Source of the DNA: Paenibacillus xylanilyticus
Lineage (GTDB): Bacteria; Bacillota; Bacilli; Paenibacillales; Paenibacillaceae
Reading direction: 5' to 3'
DNA: 64,000 bases
NCBI RefSeq assembly: GCF_013359935.1
Contig: NZ_JABMCB010000201.1
Coordinates: 62,001 to 126,000, forward strand
Positions 52,600 to 62,096 of the stretch are shown here, in pieces. Both the position numbers and the translations under genes were made by a program. The notes under the pieces were generated by a model that did no database searches, was not told the origin of the DNA, and saw only the letters and a list, made by a program, of their open reading frames with translations. Position 1 is the first letter of the stretch. Every line of letters starts with the position of its first letter.

Positions 52600-53595
52600 A
52601 TGACAGGCAGTCGTGGATGGGCCATGTTTATTGGTGTTAAGATGTTGCGACTTTTATCTCTGTTGGTAGGAGTCAGTGTAGTGGCTTTTATATTGATGCA
52701 ATTTTCGCCTGTGGATCCGGTAGAGGCCTACATTGGCGGAGACATGATCAGGGTGAGTGCTGAGCAGCGAAGCCTTATTGAAGAACGCTGGGGATTGAAT
52801 GATCCGCCTATCCAGCGGTTATTCGCCTGGGGCCAGGCATTGCTTCAGGGTGATCTGGGAACATCGATGATCTACAGACAGCCGGTTGCTGATATTATTC
52901 AGGAACGATTCCTGAACTCTGCTGCGCTTATGGCGGTGGCTTGGGTTCTATCCGGTGTGATTGGATTTGGTTTGGGTGCAGCCGCAGGGATGAGAAGGGA
53001 TTCCAAGCTGGATCGTCTGATCTGTTGGTATTGTTATACGCTGGCTTCCACCCCGGTATTTTGGATGGCCTTGCTCCTGCTCATGGTGTTCGGTGTATGG
53101 CTTGGATGGCTTCCGGTGGGTCTGGGAGTACCCGCAGGGATGGCAGCCGATCAGGTCACATGGACGGATCGAGCCATTCACATGATTCTCCCTGCATTGA
53201 CCCTGAGTCTGACAGGTGTGGCTGCCATTGCCCTGCATACCCGTCAGAAGCTGTTGGACGTACTTGAATCGGACTATATTGTCTTTGCCAGAGCAAGAGG
53301 CGAGCGAGGGGTACAGCTGTTTCGCAGGCATGGATTCAGACATGTCGTGCTGCCCGCGCTAACACTGCAGTTTGCTTCATTCAGTGAACTGTTCGGCGGA
53401 GCCGTTCTTGCAGAGCAGGTATTTTCCTATCCGGGCCTGGGGCAGGCCACCGTTCAGGCTGGGCTGCGCGGAGATGTGCCGCTGCTGCTTGGGCTTGTGC
53501 TGTGCAGTACCGTCTTTGTTTTTACAGGCAATATGATTGCAGACATTCTGTATCGTATCATTGATCCGCGGATGAAGGAGGAGCTGGTAACATGA
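52600..53595 (+). CDS. nikB: Nickel ABC permease NikB
   Basis: 331 residues with about six helices. The N-terminal helix is followed by QFSPVDPVEAYIGG, GDLGTSMIYRQPV, the inner loop LLDVLESDYIVFARARGERG that contacts the ATPase, and the final IIDPRMKEE. GGAGAG precedes the ATG. It follows nikA by 42 bases and overlaps nikC by four. Confidence 0.88.
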   Translation: MTGSRGWAMFIGVKMLRLLSLLVGVSVVAFILMQFSPVDPVEAYIGGDMIRVSAEQRSLIEERWGLNDPPIQRLFAWGQALLQGDLGTSMIYRQPVADIIQERFLNSAALMAVAWVLSGVIGFGLGAAAGMRRDSKLDRLICWYCYTLASTPVFWMALLLLMVFGVWLGWLPVGLGVPAGMAADQVTWTDRAIHMILPALTLSLTGVAAIALHTRQKLLDVLESDYIVFARARGERGVQLFRRHGFRHVVLPALTLQFASFSELFGGAVLAEQVFSYPGLGQATVQAGLRGDVPLLLGLVLCSTVFVFTGNMIADILYRIIDPRMKEELVT

Positions 53596-54587
53596 AGCCG
53601 AAAGTAGAGCAGTCCTCTAGGCCGGTCCGTGAAATGCCTCGGTTGCAGAAAGTGATATTGGGCAATAAGGGGAAGCGGAACAAGGGTGAACCACCGAAGC
53701 TTCAAGCAGGAATGGCATTAGGGGAAAATGGCTTCAAGAGCCAGCAACGGTATCACAATCCGCGAAAACGGGCACTGATCAGGGGGAGTTTGGCATTGAT
53801 CTGGATCGCGATCGTGTGGCTGACAGGGTTCATGCTCCCCGCAGAATCAACCTTAACTTCATTAATGGATCGGAATTTGGCCCCGGTATGGGCACATCCC
53901 TTCGGCACGGATTGGCTGGGGCGAGACATGTTCATGCGGACATTAAAGGGATTGGCGACCAGTATTCAGGTTGGGCTGCTTGCTGCCTGCGGTGGTGGGC
54001 TCGTGGCACTGCTGCTCGGTTTAGTCGCCGCTTCGGGCAAGCTTGCTGACAGGATCGTTTCCTGGCTGATTGATCTGTTTCTGAGTGTGCCTCATCTGGT
54101 GTCACTGGTAATGCTGGCCTTTGTCTTTGGTGGAGGGTTGTCCGGCGTGGCGGCTGCCATCGCCTTCACTCATTGGCCGAATCTGGCCCGGATTGTACGT
54201 GCGGAGATGATTCAGCTGAAATCCGCAGACTATATTCATATTTCACGCAGGCTGGGCCAATCCCGGTTTCGTATTGCTGTACATCATATGCTGCCGCACC
54301 TTGTACCGCAATTGTTTGTTGGTATATTGTTGATCTTTCCTCATGCTATTCTGCATGAGGCTGCCATTACGTTTCTGGGACTCGGGCTGTCGCCGCAGCA
54401 GCCGGCGATCGGCATTATTTTGTCAGAGTCGATGAGATATCTATCTGCGGGCATGTGGTGGCTTGCCTTTTTCCCGGGGCTCGCGCTGTTATTGGTTGTT
54501 CGTGCCTTTGATGTACTGGGAAGCAGTTTGAAGGTATTGACAGGTACAGGCAGTTCAAGGGAGGTCGGATCATATGGCTCTTCTTGA
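53592..54587 (+). CDS. nikC: Nickel ABC permease NikC with a long basic N-terminal extension
   Basis: 331 residues, about 50 more than usual. Residues 1-60 are basic and polar before the first helix; an internal ATG at residue 41 (53712) has weak support. HPFGTDWLGRDMFMRTLKG is the DppC/NikC mark, and the EAA loop lies around KSADYIHISRRLGQS. It overlaps nikB (ATGA) and nikD, so translation is coupled. Confidence 0.88.
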   Translation: MKPKVEQSSRPVREMPRLQKVILGNKGKRNKGEPPKLQAGMALGENGFKSQQRYHNPRKRALIRGSLALIWIAIVWLTGFMLPAESTLTSLMDRNLAPVWAHPFGTDWLGRDMFMRTLKGLATSIQVGLLAACGGGLVALLLGLVAASGKLADRIVSWLIDLFLSVPHLVSLVMLAFVFGGGLSGVAAAIAFTHWPNLARIVRAEMIQLKSADYIHISRRLGQSRFRIAVHHMLPHLVPQLFVGILLIFPHAILHEAAITFLGLGLSPQQPAIGIILSESMRYLSAGMWWLAFFPGLALLLVVRAFDVLGSSLKVLTGTGSSREVGSYGSS

Positions 54588-55527
54588 AGTAAAGGGAGTC
54601 TCCGTTTCATTCAGACGTGCTCGTGGCTGGTTTGCACATGAGGAGAGCAAGGTCATTCAGGATCTGGATCTGACCGTGAATGAGGGCGAGATTGTAGCTG
54701 TCGTCGGTGCGAGCGGGTCTGGTAAAAGTGTGCTGGCACAAGCGATCATGGGCATTCTTCCGGCCAATGCCAGGATGGAGGGACAGATCAGTTATGCGGA
54801 TGAACCACTGACGAGAGAGCGGCAGCTTCGTCTGCGCGGGGATGAACTGGTGTACATTCCCCAATCCGTTAGTTATTTGGACCCGCTGATGAAGGTGGGG
54901 AAGCAGGTCCATCCTGTTAATCGGAAGTCAGATCAGCGCCGATTGTCATCCAGATCACAGATGGAAAAAGCAGAACAGGAGCTGGCGGGCCGCTATCAAT
55001 TGCCTCAGGGAACCTCCAGGAAATATCCGTATGAGCTGTCCGGAGGCATGGCCCGGCGGGTGCTGATGGCTACAGCGACCTCCGGTGAGCCCAAGCTGAT
55101 TATTGCCGATGAGCCGACTCCTGGTATCCATCCGGAAGTGCTGGCTGAAACGATGAGGCAATTTCGGAAACTGGCAGATCAGGGAACAGGCATTTTATGG
55201 ATTACCCATGACATTGCCTCTGCATTGACCGCAGCAAACCGTATCGTCGTATTCTATGCCGGTTCCTGTGTAGAGACAGCGCAGGCTGTCGATTTTACGG
55301 ACAATGGAAATGGTTTGAGACATCCTTATACACGTGCACTATGGGATGCTTTGCCGCAGAATGGATTTCAGCCCATCCCGGGCTCCCAGCCCCTAGCGGA
55401 TCAAAGGATGGAGAAGGGATGCCCGTTTGCACCCCGCTGCCAAGCGGCGACTCATGCATGTATAGATAAACATCCTGAAATACGCAAGGTCCGAGGTGGA
55501 GAAGTGAGGTGTATTCATGCCACTTGA
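54574..55527 (+). CDS. nikD: Nickel ABC ATPase NikD
   Basis: 317 residues. Walker A GASGSGKSV and Walker B LIIADEPTPGI are usable, although the normal TTALD after DEP is TPGIH; the signature is LSGGMARR. The C-terminal oligo_HPY domain has the cysteine segment GCPFAPRCQAATHAC. It overlaps nikC by 14 bases and nikE by 11. Confidence 0.88.
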   Translation: MALLEVKGVSVSFRRARGWFAHEESKVIQDLDLTVNEGEIVAVVGASGSGKSVLAQAIMGILPANARMEGQISYADEPLTRERQLRLRGDELVYIPQSVSYLDPLMKVGKQVHPVNRKSDQRRLSSRSQMEKAEQELAGRYQLPQGTSRKYPYELSGGMARRVLMATATSGEPKLIIADEPTPGIHPEVLAETMRQFRKLADQGTGILWITHDIASALTAANRIVVFYAGSCVETAQAVDFTDNGNGLRHPYTRALWDALPQNGFQPIPGSQPLADQRMEKGCPFAPRCQAATHACIDKHPEIRKVRGGEVRCIHAT

Positions 55528-56119
55528 AGCACGGAATGCAGGTTACCGATACAACAAAGATAACTGGATATTTCGCGAGATGAACATGGAAGTGGAGCGT
55601 GGACAAGTCGTGGGATTGTGGGGACCCAGTGGATGCGGAAAAACGAGCTTGGGGCGCATCCTTGCAGGATATGCCGAACCTGTGACAGGACAAGTGCTGC
55701 TGGACGGGAAGCCGCTCCCTTTAACGGGAGTTTGTCCAGTCCAGCTCGTATTTCAGCATCCCGAGAAAGCAGTCAATCCACGCTGGCGAATGCGGCGTGT
55801 GCTGGGCGAAGCTGGGATGGAGGACCAACAGCTGCTGGATGCATTGGGTATTCAGTCTGGCTGGATGGATCGCAGACCCGGCGAACTGTCTGGTGGTGAG
55901 CTGCAGCGTTTTTGCGTAGCACGCGCACTGGGCAAGGAGACGCGTTACCTGATCGCCGATGAGATGACTACGATGCTGGATGCCATTACTCAGGCCCAGA
56001 TCTGGCATACTGTAATGGACACGGCTCGCCAGCGCAAATTGGGGCTGCTTGTCATCAGCCATGATCATGATCTGCTGAGCAGGCTGTGCGACCGGATTAT
56101 TCCCATGCCTACATTGTAG
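55517..56119 (+). CDS. nikE: Nickel ABC ATPase NikE (short form)
   Basis: 200 residues, shorter than the usual 260 because the C-terminal oligo_HPY extension is absent. The core is complete: GPSGCGKTS, LSGGELQRFCVARALG and YLIADEMTTMLD, then the SHDHDLLSRL switch. The overlap with nikD fixes the ATG at 55517. Last gene of the operon, with a terminator beyond. Confidence 0.87.
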   Translation: MPLEARNAGYRYNKDNWIFREMNMEVERGQVVGLWGPSGCGKTSLGRILAGYAEPVTGQVLLDGKPLPLTGVCPVQLVFQHPEKAVNPRWRMRRVLGEAGMEDQQLLDALGIQSGWMDRRPGELSGGELQRFCVARALGKETRYLIADEMTTMLDAITQAQIWHTVMDTARQRKLGLLVISHDHDLLSRLCDRIIPMPTL

Positions 56120-56128
56120 CTGCAATCA

Positions 56129-56180
56129 GAAATAAGCCATCTTCCCTTGATCAAATCCAGGGGAGATGGCTTATTTTCAG
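56129..56180. terminator. Terminator between nikE and the PatB-like gene
   Basis: AATAAGCCATCTTCCCT and AGGGGAGATGGCTTATT pair with one mismatch and are flanked by A and T runs; probably works in both directions. Confidence 0.85.
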
Positions 56181-56198
56181 TATTTTGCATCAATCATT

Positions 56199-57383
56199 TT
56201 ATTTGTTTATTTTGTTCAAAAGCACGGATAATCTGCGCATGGCTTCTTCAACTGTTGACCGTGGACAGGCTACGTTCATGCGCATGAATCCGGTGCCTTC
56301 CAATCCGAAGACTGTTCCGTCATTAAAGGCGAGGCCTGCGTCGTTCAGCAGCATCCGCACAAGATCTTCCTGCGGGATACCCAGCTTGCGGAAGTCCATC
56401 CAGAGCAGGTAGGTTGCCTCAGGCAGCTCGATTCCAACGTCCGGCATATGCTCTGCAGCATACTGCTGTACGTATTCCATGTTTCCGCGAATGTACGCAA
56501 GACAGTCGTCCAGCCATTGCTCGGCTCCGTTATAGGCTGCCTCTGCTGCAACAGCACCCAACGTGCTGATGCTGGCGAGCCCCATCGTTTTTACACCTTG
56601 CATAAAGGATTCCCGCAGGCTGGCGTTCGGAATGATGATATTGGAGGTGCACAGGCCGGGAATATTAAATGTTTTGCTTGGTGCCGTGCAGATGATGCTC
56701 AGATCCGCGATCGCATCCGAGACAAGAGTCAGCGGTGTATGCGCGCCACGTTGGTGCACAAGATCGGCATGAATCTCATCCGAGACCACCAGTACATTAT
56801 ATTGCACACACAGAGCAGCAAGACCTTCAAGCTCTTCGCGAGACCACACACGTCCAACAGGGTTGTGAGGGCTGCACAGGATTAACATTTTGACCCGGCC
56901 TGTCTGCAGGCAGGACTCCAGATGTTCCAGATCCATAGTGTAATGGCCATCTTCGAGACGCAGTGGGTTGGTCATCAGTTCTCTGCCTTGACCACGTACA
57001 ACTTCATAGAAGGGGGCATAAACCGGAGTCTGGATTACAACGGCATCTCCCGGTACTGTGAACCGCTGGACGGCAATACTCAGGGCAGGAACGATCCCAG
57101 GTGTGAATACAACCCAATCATCACTGATTGTCCAGTTGTGACGCCGCTCCATCCATTCTCTCAAAGCTTTATGATAGGATTCCGTACGTACCGTATAACC
57201 GAAGATGCCGTGTTCCATGCGAGTCTGTAACGCCTCAATGACTGATGGTGGTGCGGCAAAATCCATATCGGCCACCCACATGGGCAGGGCATCGGCCACA
57301 CCGAAAATTTCCTCCAGCGCGTCCCATTTCTCTGATCCGGTAGAGAGACGATTAATCGGCTCATCAAATGTGTTTTTCTTCAT
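56199..57383 (-). CDS. PatB/MalY-type pyridoxal-phosphate C-S lyase
   Basis: 394 residues from ATG 57383, behind AGAAGGGGG; 13 extra codons upstream are rejected. A fold-type I PLP enzyme with WDALEEIFGVADALPMWVAD near the start, the CSPHNPVGRVWSREELE segment and the PLP lysine in APSKTFNIPGL. The family is cystathionine beta-lyase or cysteine-S-conjugate beta-lyase, with regulatory side roles in MalY. Single gene on the minus strand. The upstream 250 bases show no riboswitch. Confidence 0.92.
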   Translation of the reverse strand: MKKNTFDEPINRLSTGSEKWDALEEIFGVADALPMWVADMDFAAPPSVIEALQTRMEHGIFGYTVRTESYHKALREWMERRHNWTISDDWVVFTPGIVPALSIAVQRFTVPGDAVVIQTPVYAPFYEVVRGQGRELMTNPLRLEDGHYTMDLEHLESCLQTGRVKMLILCSPHNPVGRVWSREELEGLAALCVQYNVLVVSDEIHADLVHQRGAHTPLTLVSDAIADLSIICTAPSKTFNIPGLCTSNIIIPNASLRESFMQGVKTMGLASISTLGAVAAEAAYNGAEQWLDDCLAYIRGNMEYVQQYAAEHMPDVGIELPEATYLLWMDFRKLGIPQEDLVRMLLNDAGLAFNDGTVFGLEGTGFMRMNVACPRSTVEEAMRRLSVLLNKINK

Positions 57384-57596
57384 TATTAGGTTCCCCCTTC
57401 TAATCCGTTCATTCGACCACAATCGACAGATTATTATCTAATAAATTTGCTGTTTTCGCAACTCCCAGCCTCAACTTAAACTCCATAAGGTATGGTCCGA
57501 ATTCCCTGAATTTATTCATAAATTCATGCATTTTCTATCATTTGATTCCAGTCACGATGTAAAAGCTACTTTTGGTTAAAGGGTTATTCCCTACAA

Positions 57597-57646
57597 CTGA
57601 AAAAACCATCACAGTGCCATCTTACGATGACTTCCTGCAATGGTTA
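57597..57646 (-). terminator. Terminator after the S9 peptidase gene
   Basis: Minus strand AACCATTGCAG pairs with CTGTGATGGTT (two G-T pairs), followed by TTTTTT. Confidence 0.7.
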
Positions 57647-57677
57647 TAGACTGGCTCAGCTTGTCTCATTCAATGAA

Positions 57678-59675
57678 TTACAAGTGCTCGTTGAACCATC
57701 CGGCGATGTGCTCAAGACGTCGTACCCTCAGATGTGGGTGGCCGCCTCTGGACAGTTCATGATTAGCACCGGGGAAACGAACGAGCCGGGTTGTCTGTTT
57801 GCGGCGCTTCAGAGCAACATACAGCTGCTCAGCCTGCTCAATCGGACAACGCAGGTCCTGTTCACCATGCAGGATCAACAGCGGCGTATTTACATTACCG
57901 ACGTAAGCAAGAGGGGAGTGTTTCCATAATTTTTCCGTATCGTCCCACGCATTGCCGCCAATCTGATCTTCTGTGAAAAAATAACCGATGTCACTCACGC
58001 CGTAAAATGAGAGCCAGTTGGAGATGGAACGCTGGGTGACAGCCGCTTTGAAGCGGTTCGTGTGCCCGACAATCCAATTGGTCATGAAGCCCCCGTAGCT
58101 GCCCCCGGTCACGCCCAAGCGGGTTTCATCAATGAATTCGTAGGTGGATAAGGCATAATCAACGGTCTCCATAAGGTCGCGGTAATCACCACCGCCATAG
58201 TCACCACGGCAGGCGTTCACAAATTGCTGTCCATAACCCAATCCGCCTCGTGGATTGGTATACACAACGGCATAGCCCTGTGCTGCGAGCATTTGGAATT
58301 CATGCATAAAGGTAAAACCATACATCATGTGAGGACCGCCATGAATTTCAAGAATGGTGGGGATCTTGATGCCGTCTACCATGCCCGCCGGTTTCATGAT
58401 CCATCCTTGCAGTTGAATTCCATCCGAAGTATCAAACCAGAAGGTTTCCGGTGTACTGAGCTGGATCTCCCCTTCCAGCTGGGGATTACTGTGAGTCAGT
58501 TGAATGGAATCTGTTCCTTGATCATCAAGCTTGGGATATAAAAAGAGGTCACCTGGGTTTAGCGTATCCGCTGCGCCTGCAACGATGTGTCCGTTTTCCA
58601 GTTCAGCGAACTGATAAAATTCCTTCTCAGCTGGTAATATATACTCAGCGTGACTGCCATCCCGCGCAAAGCGTGCAATTCGGACACTGCCCTGGGCAGT
58701 AGCCAGACAGAGAATGGATGAACCGTCGCGGCTAAATACCGGACCTGTCGGGGTCAGATGTGCGCGCATATCCCCAACAAGGCTGTGATTCATCTGTACG
58801 TCCCAGTCACTGCTCAGGCACACAGGTTGGCCGCCCGAGATAGGAAGGGTGTAGAGTTTCACGAGTGTGGCATTTCCGTAGGATCGATCACTGGCAAGCA
58901 GGGCAAGAGATTGTCCATCTGGTGCATAAGCCAAACGGCTGAAAGTAAATCCTTCCGGGGTTAGCTGCTGCACATCGGACCCGTCTGCTTTGGCCTGGTA
59001 CACGTGATTGGTCAGTGTATAATCGTTATGCTCCTCACCTTCCTCCGGCATTTGGGCAATCCAGACAATGGATGCTCCGTCAGGTGCCCACGCATAATCT
59101 CCGACATCATAGTGACCTGAGGTTACTGGTGTGGCTTTACCACCATCGATCGGGATAAGGAAGAGGTGAGTCCGTCTGCCATTCCATAATCCTCCGCCAT
59201 CGGACTTCATGCGAATACGGTCCACAACGAGTTCTTGCAGCAGTTTGCTGTCCTGATCGGAGTCTGCTTCAGTTTCTTCAAGGATATCGACCGAAGATTT
59301 TACAAGTAACGTCAGGCCGTCCGGAGACCAGGTGAGTGAACTGGCCCCGTGCTTCAATCGGCTGATCTGTTGTGCTTCTCCCCCATCCGAGGCGATTAGC
59401 CAGACTTGTGTTTTTCCGTCATGCTCCCGCAAAAAGGCAAGCTGTGACCCATCCGGCGACCAGCAAGGTGAATGATCCTTATCACCGGAGGTGAAAGCTC
59501 TGTCCTTCCGGCTCTCCAGATGGAAGAGTCTCAGGTGAGAAGAATAACCGTCTCGTTTTTCGTTCGTTTTCCGGCTTACATATACCAGCTGTCCGCCATT
59601 GGGAGACGGAGTTGGATCATTAACCCATGTCATCTGAAAAAGATCTTCCGATGTGATGCCACGCAGACTGTTCAT
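57678..59675 (-). CDS. S9 family peptidase (acylaminoacyl-peptidase/prolyl oligopeptidase type)
   Basis: 665 residues. The first 400 form a beta-propeller of repeats such as SPCWSPDGSQLAFLRE and SSLTWSPDGLTLLVKS; the rest is an alpha/beta-hydrolase with the nucleophile Ser in GVTGGSYGGFMTNW (about residue 525), Asp in HGEQDLRCP and His in GANHELSRGG. The propeller limits access to short peptides. No signal peptide, so it acts in the cytoplasm. Single gene. Confidence 0.94.
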   Translation of the reverse strand: MNSLRGITSEDLFQMTWVNDPTPSPNGGQLVYVSRKTNEKRDGYSSHLRLFHLESRKDRAFTSGDKDHSPCWSPDGSQLAFLREHDGKTQVWLIASDGGEAQQISRLKHGASSLTWSPDGLTLLVKSSVDILEETEADSDQDSKLLQELVVDRIRMKSDGGGLWNGRRTHLFLIPIDGGKATPVTSGHYDVGDYAWAPDGASIVWIAQMPEEGEEHNDYTLTNHVYQAKADGSDVQQLTPEGFTFSRLAYAPDGQSLALLASDRSYGNATLVKLYTLPISGGQPVCLSSDWDVQMNHSLVGDMRAHLTPTGPVFSRDGSSILCLATAQGSVRIARFARDGSHAEYILPAEKEFYQFAELENGHIVAGAADTLNPGDLFLYPKLDDQGTDSIQLTHSNPQLEGEIQLSTPETFWFDTSDGIQLQGWIMKPAGMVDGIKIPTILEIHGGPHMMYGFTFMHEFQMLAAQGYAVVYTNPRGGLGYGQQFVNACRGDYGGGDYRDLMETVDYALSTYEFIDETRLGVTGGSYGGFMTNWIVGHTNRFKAAVTQRSISNWLSFYGVSDIGYFFTEDQIGGNAWDDTEKLWKHSPLAYVGNVNTPLLILHGEQDLRCPIEQAEQLYVALKRRKQTTRLVRFPGANHELSRGGHPHLRVRRLEHIAGWFNEHL

Positions 59676-60014
59676 TGTTTGTCCTCCCCCTGATTTAGCA
59701 GATATAATTTCCTGACCTTTCCATTAATACTAAAGGAAAGCGGGAATGAGGACAACATGCTTCTACACGTCTGGCGATTACTCTACTCAACATGTGCCAG
59801 CGTAGAAGGAATTGCTGAATATACGGCGAATCCTAATGGTTGAATTGTTATGAAAGAGCTGGATATTGGCCTGATCATGCTGTTTGATATGTTGGTGTTT
59901 TGGTTAATAAGTTATGTTATTTCTGTCTGTCTATCTGTCTATCTAGTAAAGAAAGAATTCATATATAGATATAGATCATACATATTTCTGTTGAAATGAA
60001 GGAGGAGTACGAAA
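59676..60014. other. Divergent intergenic region with a short tetranucleotide repeat
   Basis: Between the minus-strand S9 peptidase and the plus-strand small membrane protein. At 59922-59945 six units of TCTG/TCTA alternate. No ORF or RNA is visible; promoters of both genes must lie here but are not clear. Confidence 0.6.
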
Positions 60015-60578
60015 TTGTCGACATCCTATGAACAGCAGCATGTGGAATATCCTAGCCGAAAACGAATGGGATGGCTTGCGATGGGGGCGGCACTTTTTGT
60101 GGCAGCCGGATTTTTTTTGATGTTTAGCGACTCTTCTGATTCAGGAGATTCTGTAATTTCTTCGGTGGTTGGTCTTGTTTCTGTCCTGTTTTTTGGACTC
60201 TGCCTCTGCTACAGCCTGGTGAAGATCATTAAGAAGGAACCTTCCTTTGTCGTCGATGACCAAGGATTCGTGGACTCCTCATCGTATACATCAGGAGGAT
60301 TCATCCCCTGGAAAGATGTAGAGAATATTTTCATGTATGAGCTGATGGGGCAGTCTATGATCGGAGTTAAACTTAGGGACGAGAAGGCCTTTCTGGATCG
60401 TCAGACTGGCGTAAAACGCAAGCTCATGACCGTGAACACACAGATGGTGGATGCTACGGTGAGCATTGCTCAGAGCAGTCTGTCTTTACCGCTGGAACAG
60501 CTATATATCATGATGGTTGGAAGATGGAAGCGGGCGAGTGAGGAAGCGCGTACGCGTAACCCGCTGGGCAAGTCTTAA
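60015..60578 (+). CDS. Small membrane protein of the STM3941 type
   Basis: 187 residues from TTG 60015, behind GGAGGAG. Two membrane helices (about 18-36 and 47-67) are followed by a soluble PH-like domain starting EPSFVVDDQGFVDSSSYTSG with FIPWKDVENIFMYEL. This layout fits the loosely defined STM3941 group of bacterial proteins without known function. It lies 32 bases before the aldo/keto reductase gene. Confidence 0.7.
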   Translation: MSTSYEQQHVEYPSRKRMGWLAMGAALFVAAGFFLMFSDSSDSGDSVISSVVGLVSVLFFGLCLCYSLVKIIKKEPSFVVDDQGFVDSSSYTSGGFIPWKDVENIFMYELMGQSMIGVKLRDEKAFLDRQTGVKRKLMTVNTQMVDATVSIAQSSLSLPLEQLYIMMVGRWKRASEEARTRNPLGKS

Positions 60579-60610
60579 AATCGAACTAGTCTCAAATAGG
60601 AGGTATGCAA

Positions 60611-61477
60611 ATGACACATGGACAGAAGAAGCGCACCGTTCTGCTGCCTGATGGTACTGCACTGCCTGCCATTGGGCAGGGTACCTGGTACATGGGAATA
60701 AACCGTTCCGTCCGAGCAGAAGAAGTAAAAGCATTGCGTAACGGCATTGAACGCGGAATGACGGTGATTGATACCGCAGAGATGTATGCTGAAGGCGGAG
60801 CGGAGGAAGTTACCGGAGAAGCGATAGCGGACTGCCGGGATGATGTTTTTCTGGTTTCCAAGGTCTATCCGCATCATGCAGATCGCAAGCAGATGGTTAC
60901 CGCTTGTGAGAACAGTCTTAAACGTCTCGGTACGGATCGGCTGGATCTGTATTTGCTGCATTGGCGGGGACGTGTGCCGCTTGAGGAGACAGTTCAGGCT
61001 TTGGAGCAGTTGAGAGAAGCGGGGAAAATTGTGCGCTGGGGCGTATCCAATCTGGACACGGAGGATATGCAGGAATTATGGGATATTCCGGCTGGACAGC
61101 ATTGCGCCGTGAATCAGGTATTGTATCATGCGGCATCACGCGGCATTGAAAACGATCTGCTGCCCTGGTTGCGGGAACGACATGTCCCTGTGATGGCGTA
61201 TTGTCCGCTCGCTCAGGGAGGAAGGCTGCGGACCGAGCTGCTGGAGCATCCGGTCATTCGTGATATTGCCGGACAGCGGGGAGTCAGTACATCACAGATT
61301 GCATTATCCTGGGTCATCCGTGATGGTGATGTGTTGGCAATTCCCAAGGCCGTACAGTTATCTCATGTGGCAGAGAATGCCGCGGCCATGGACATTGTTT
61401 TGACACACGAAGAAGTGGAACGGTTGAATGGTGCATTTCCTGCACCTGAAGGCAAAGTTCCTTTGGACATCGTATAG
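60611..61477 (+). CDS. Aldo/keto reductase
   Basis: 288 residues from ATG 60611, seven bases after GGAGGT; an ATG at 60605 is too close to the ribosome site. NADPH-dependent TIM-barrel reductase. The catalytic set is visible: Asp and Tyr in VIDTAEMYAEGGAEE, Lys in LVSKVYPHHA and His in LYLLHWRG. The NADPH site lies in IPKAVQLSHVAENAAA. The substrate is unknown. Followed by a terminator. Confidence 0.92.
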   Translation: MTHGQKKRTVLLPDGTALPAIGQGTWYMGINRSVRAEEVKALRNGIERGMTVIDTAEMYAEGGAEEVTGEAIADCRDDVFLVSKVYPHHADRKQMVTACENSLKRLGTDRLDLYLLHWRGRVPLEETVQALEQLREAGKIVRWGVSNLDTEDMQELWDIPAGQHCAVNQVLYHAASRGIENDLLPWLRERHVPVMAYCPLAQGGRLRTELLEHPVIRDIAGQRGVSTSQIALSWVIRDGDVLAIPKAVQLSHVAENAAAMDIVLTHEEVERLNGAFPAPEGKVPLDIV

Positions 61478-61522
61478 ATTCGGTGTATTACACTAGGCTA
61501 ACTCACAGATAGCTGATGCCAA

Positions 61523-61560
61523 GAAAGAGCAGATCTCATGATCTGCTCTTTTTTTATTTT
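61523..61560 (+). terminator. Terminator after the aldo/keto reductase gene
   Basis: AAAGAGCAGATC and GATCTGCTCTTT form a 12-base perfect stem with loop TCAT, followed by a T run. Confidence 0.9.
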
Positions 61561-61618
61561 GCTCAGAGTGTTTGGACATTCATGAGAAATGATTGCATAA
61601 AGTTAGAAAGGAATGGGC

Positions 61619-61647
61619 TTTACATTACCAGAACACTAGTGTACTAT
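61619..61647 (+). promoter_or_regulatory. Promoter of the second YtrA-type operon, with palindrome
   Basis: TTTACA (61619-61624), 17 bases, TACTAT (61642-61647). The palindrome ACACTAGTGT (61633-61642) lies in the spacer and touches the -10 hexamer; likely operator of the GntR regulator. Confidence 0.6.
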
Positions 61648-61685
61648 ATAACTAACACACAGATACAGGAAGGAGCGAGTGCTTT

Positions 61686-62096
61686 GTGACTATGGAATTT
61701 GATAACAACTTACCTATTTATCTGCAGATTATGCAGTACATCAAGAAGCAGATTGTAACAGGCACACTGAAGGCTGGAGATAAGATTCCTTCGGTTCGTG
61801 AACTGGCGGCTGAATTACAGATTAATCCCAATACGGTACAACGGACATTTCAGGAGTTGGAGCGGGAAGAAGTAGTGGAAACGAAACGGGGTCTGGGAAG
61901 ATATGTGACAAGTGAGGAGTCGAAAATTATGACGATCAAAAAAGAAATGGCAGGAGAGCTGCTGGAGCGTTTTTTGACAGGCATGCAGGAACTGGGCATT
62001 GAGGAGCAGGATATCGTTACGATTGTAGCGGAGGCCGTAGCGCAAGGGCAGCATTCACAGCAGGGCAATGAACAGGGAGGGGCGGGGCATGAGTAA
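61686..62096 (+). CDS. GntR family regulator, YtrA subfamily (second)
   Basis: 136 residues from GTG 61686 (ATG 61692 is an alternative; both follow AGGAAGGAG). Winged helix with IYLQIMQYIKKQIVTGTLKA and KIPSVRELAAELQINPNTVQ, then a short tail, as in the first YtrA-type regulator at 45535. It overlaps the ATPase gene by eight bases, the same arrangement as there. Confidence 0.9.
   Translation: MTMEFDNNLPIYLQIMQYIKKQIVTGTLKAGDKIPSVRELAAELQINPNTVQRTFQELEREEVVETKRGLGRYVTSEESKIMTIKKEMAGELLERFLTGMQELGIEEQDIVTIVAEAVAQGQHSQQGNEQGGAGHE

Noticed and set aside
57384..57677. S-box or other sulfur riboswitch before the PatB-like gene
   Set aside because: No conserved S-box core or terminator/antiterminator pair was visible in the region upstream of the minus-strand gene.
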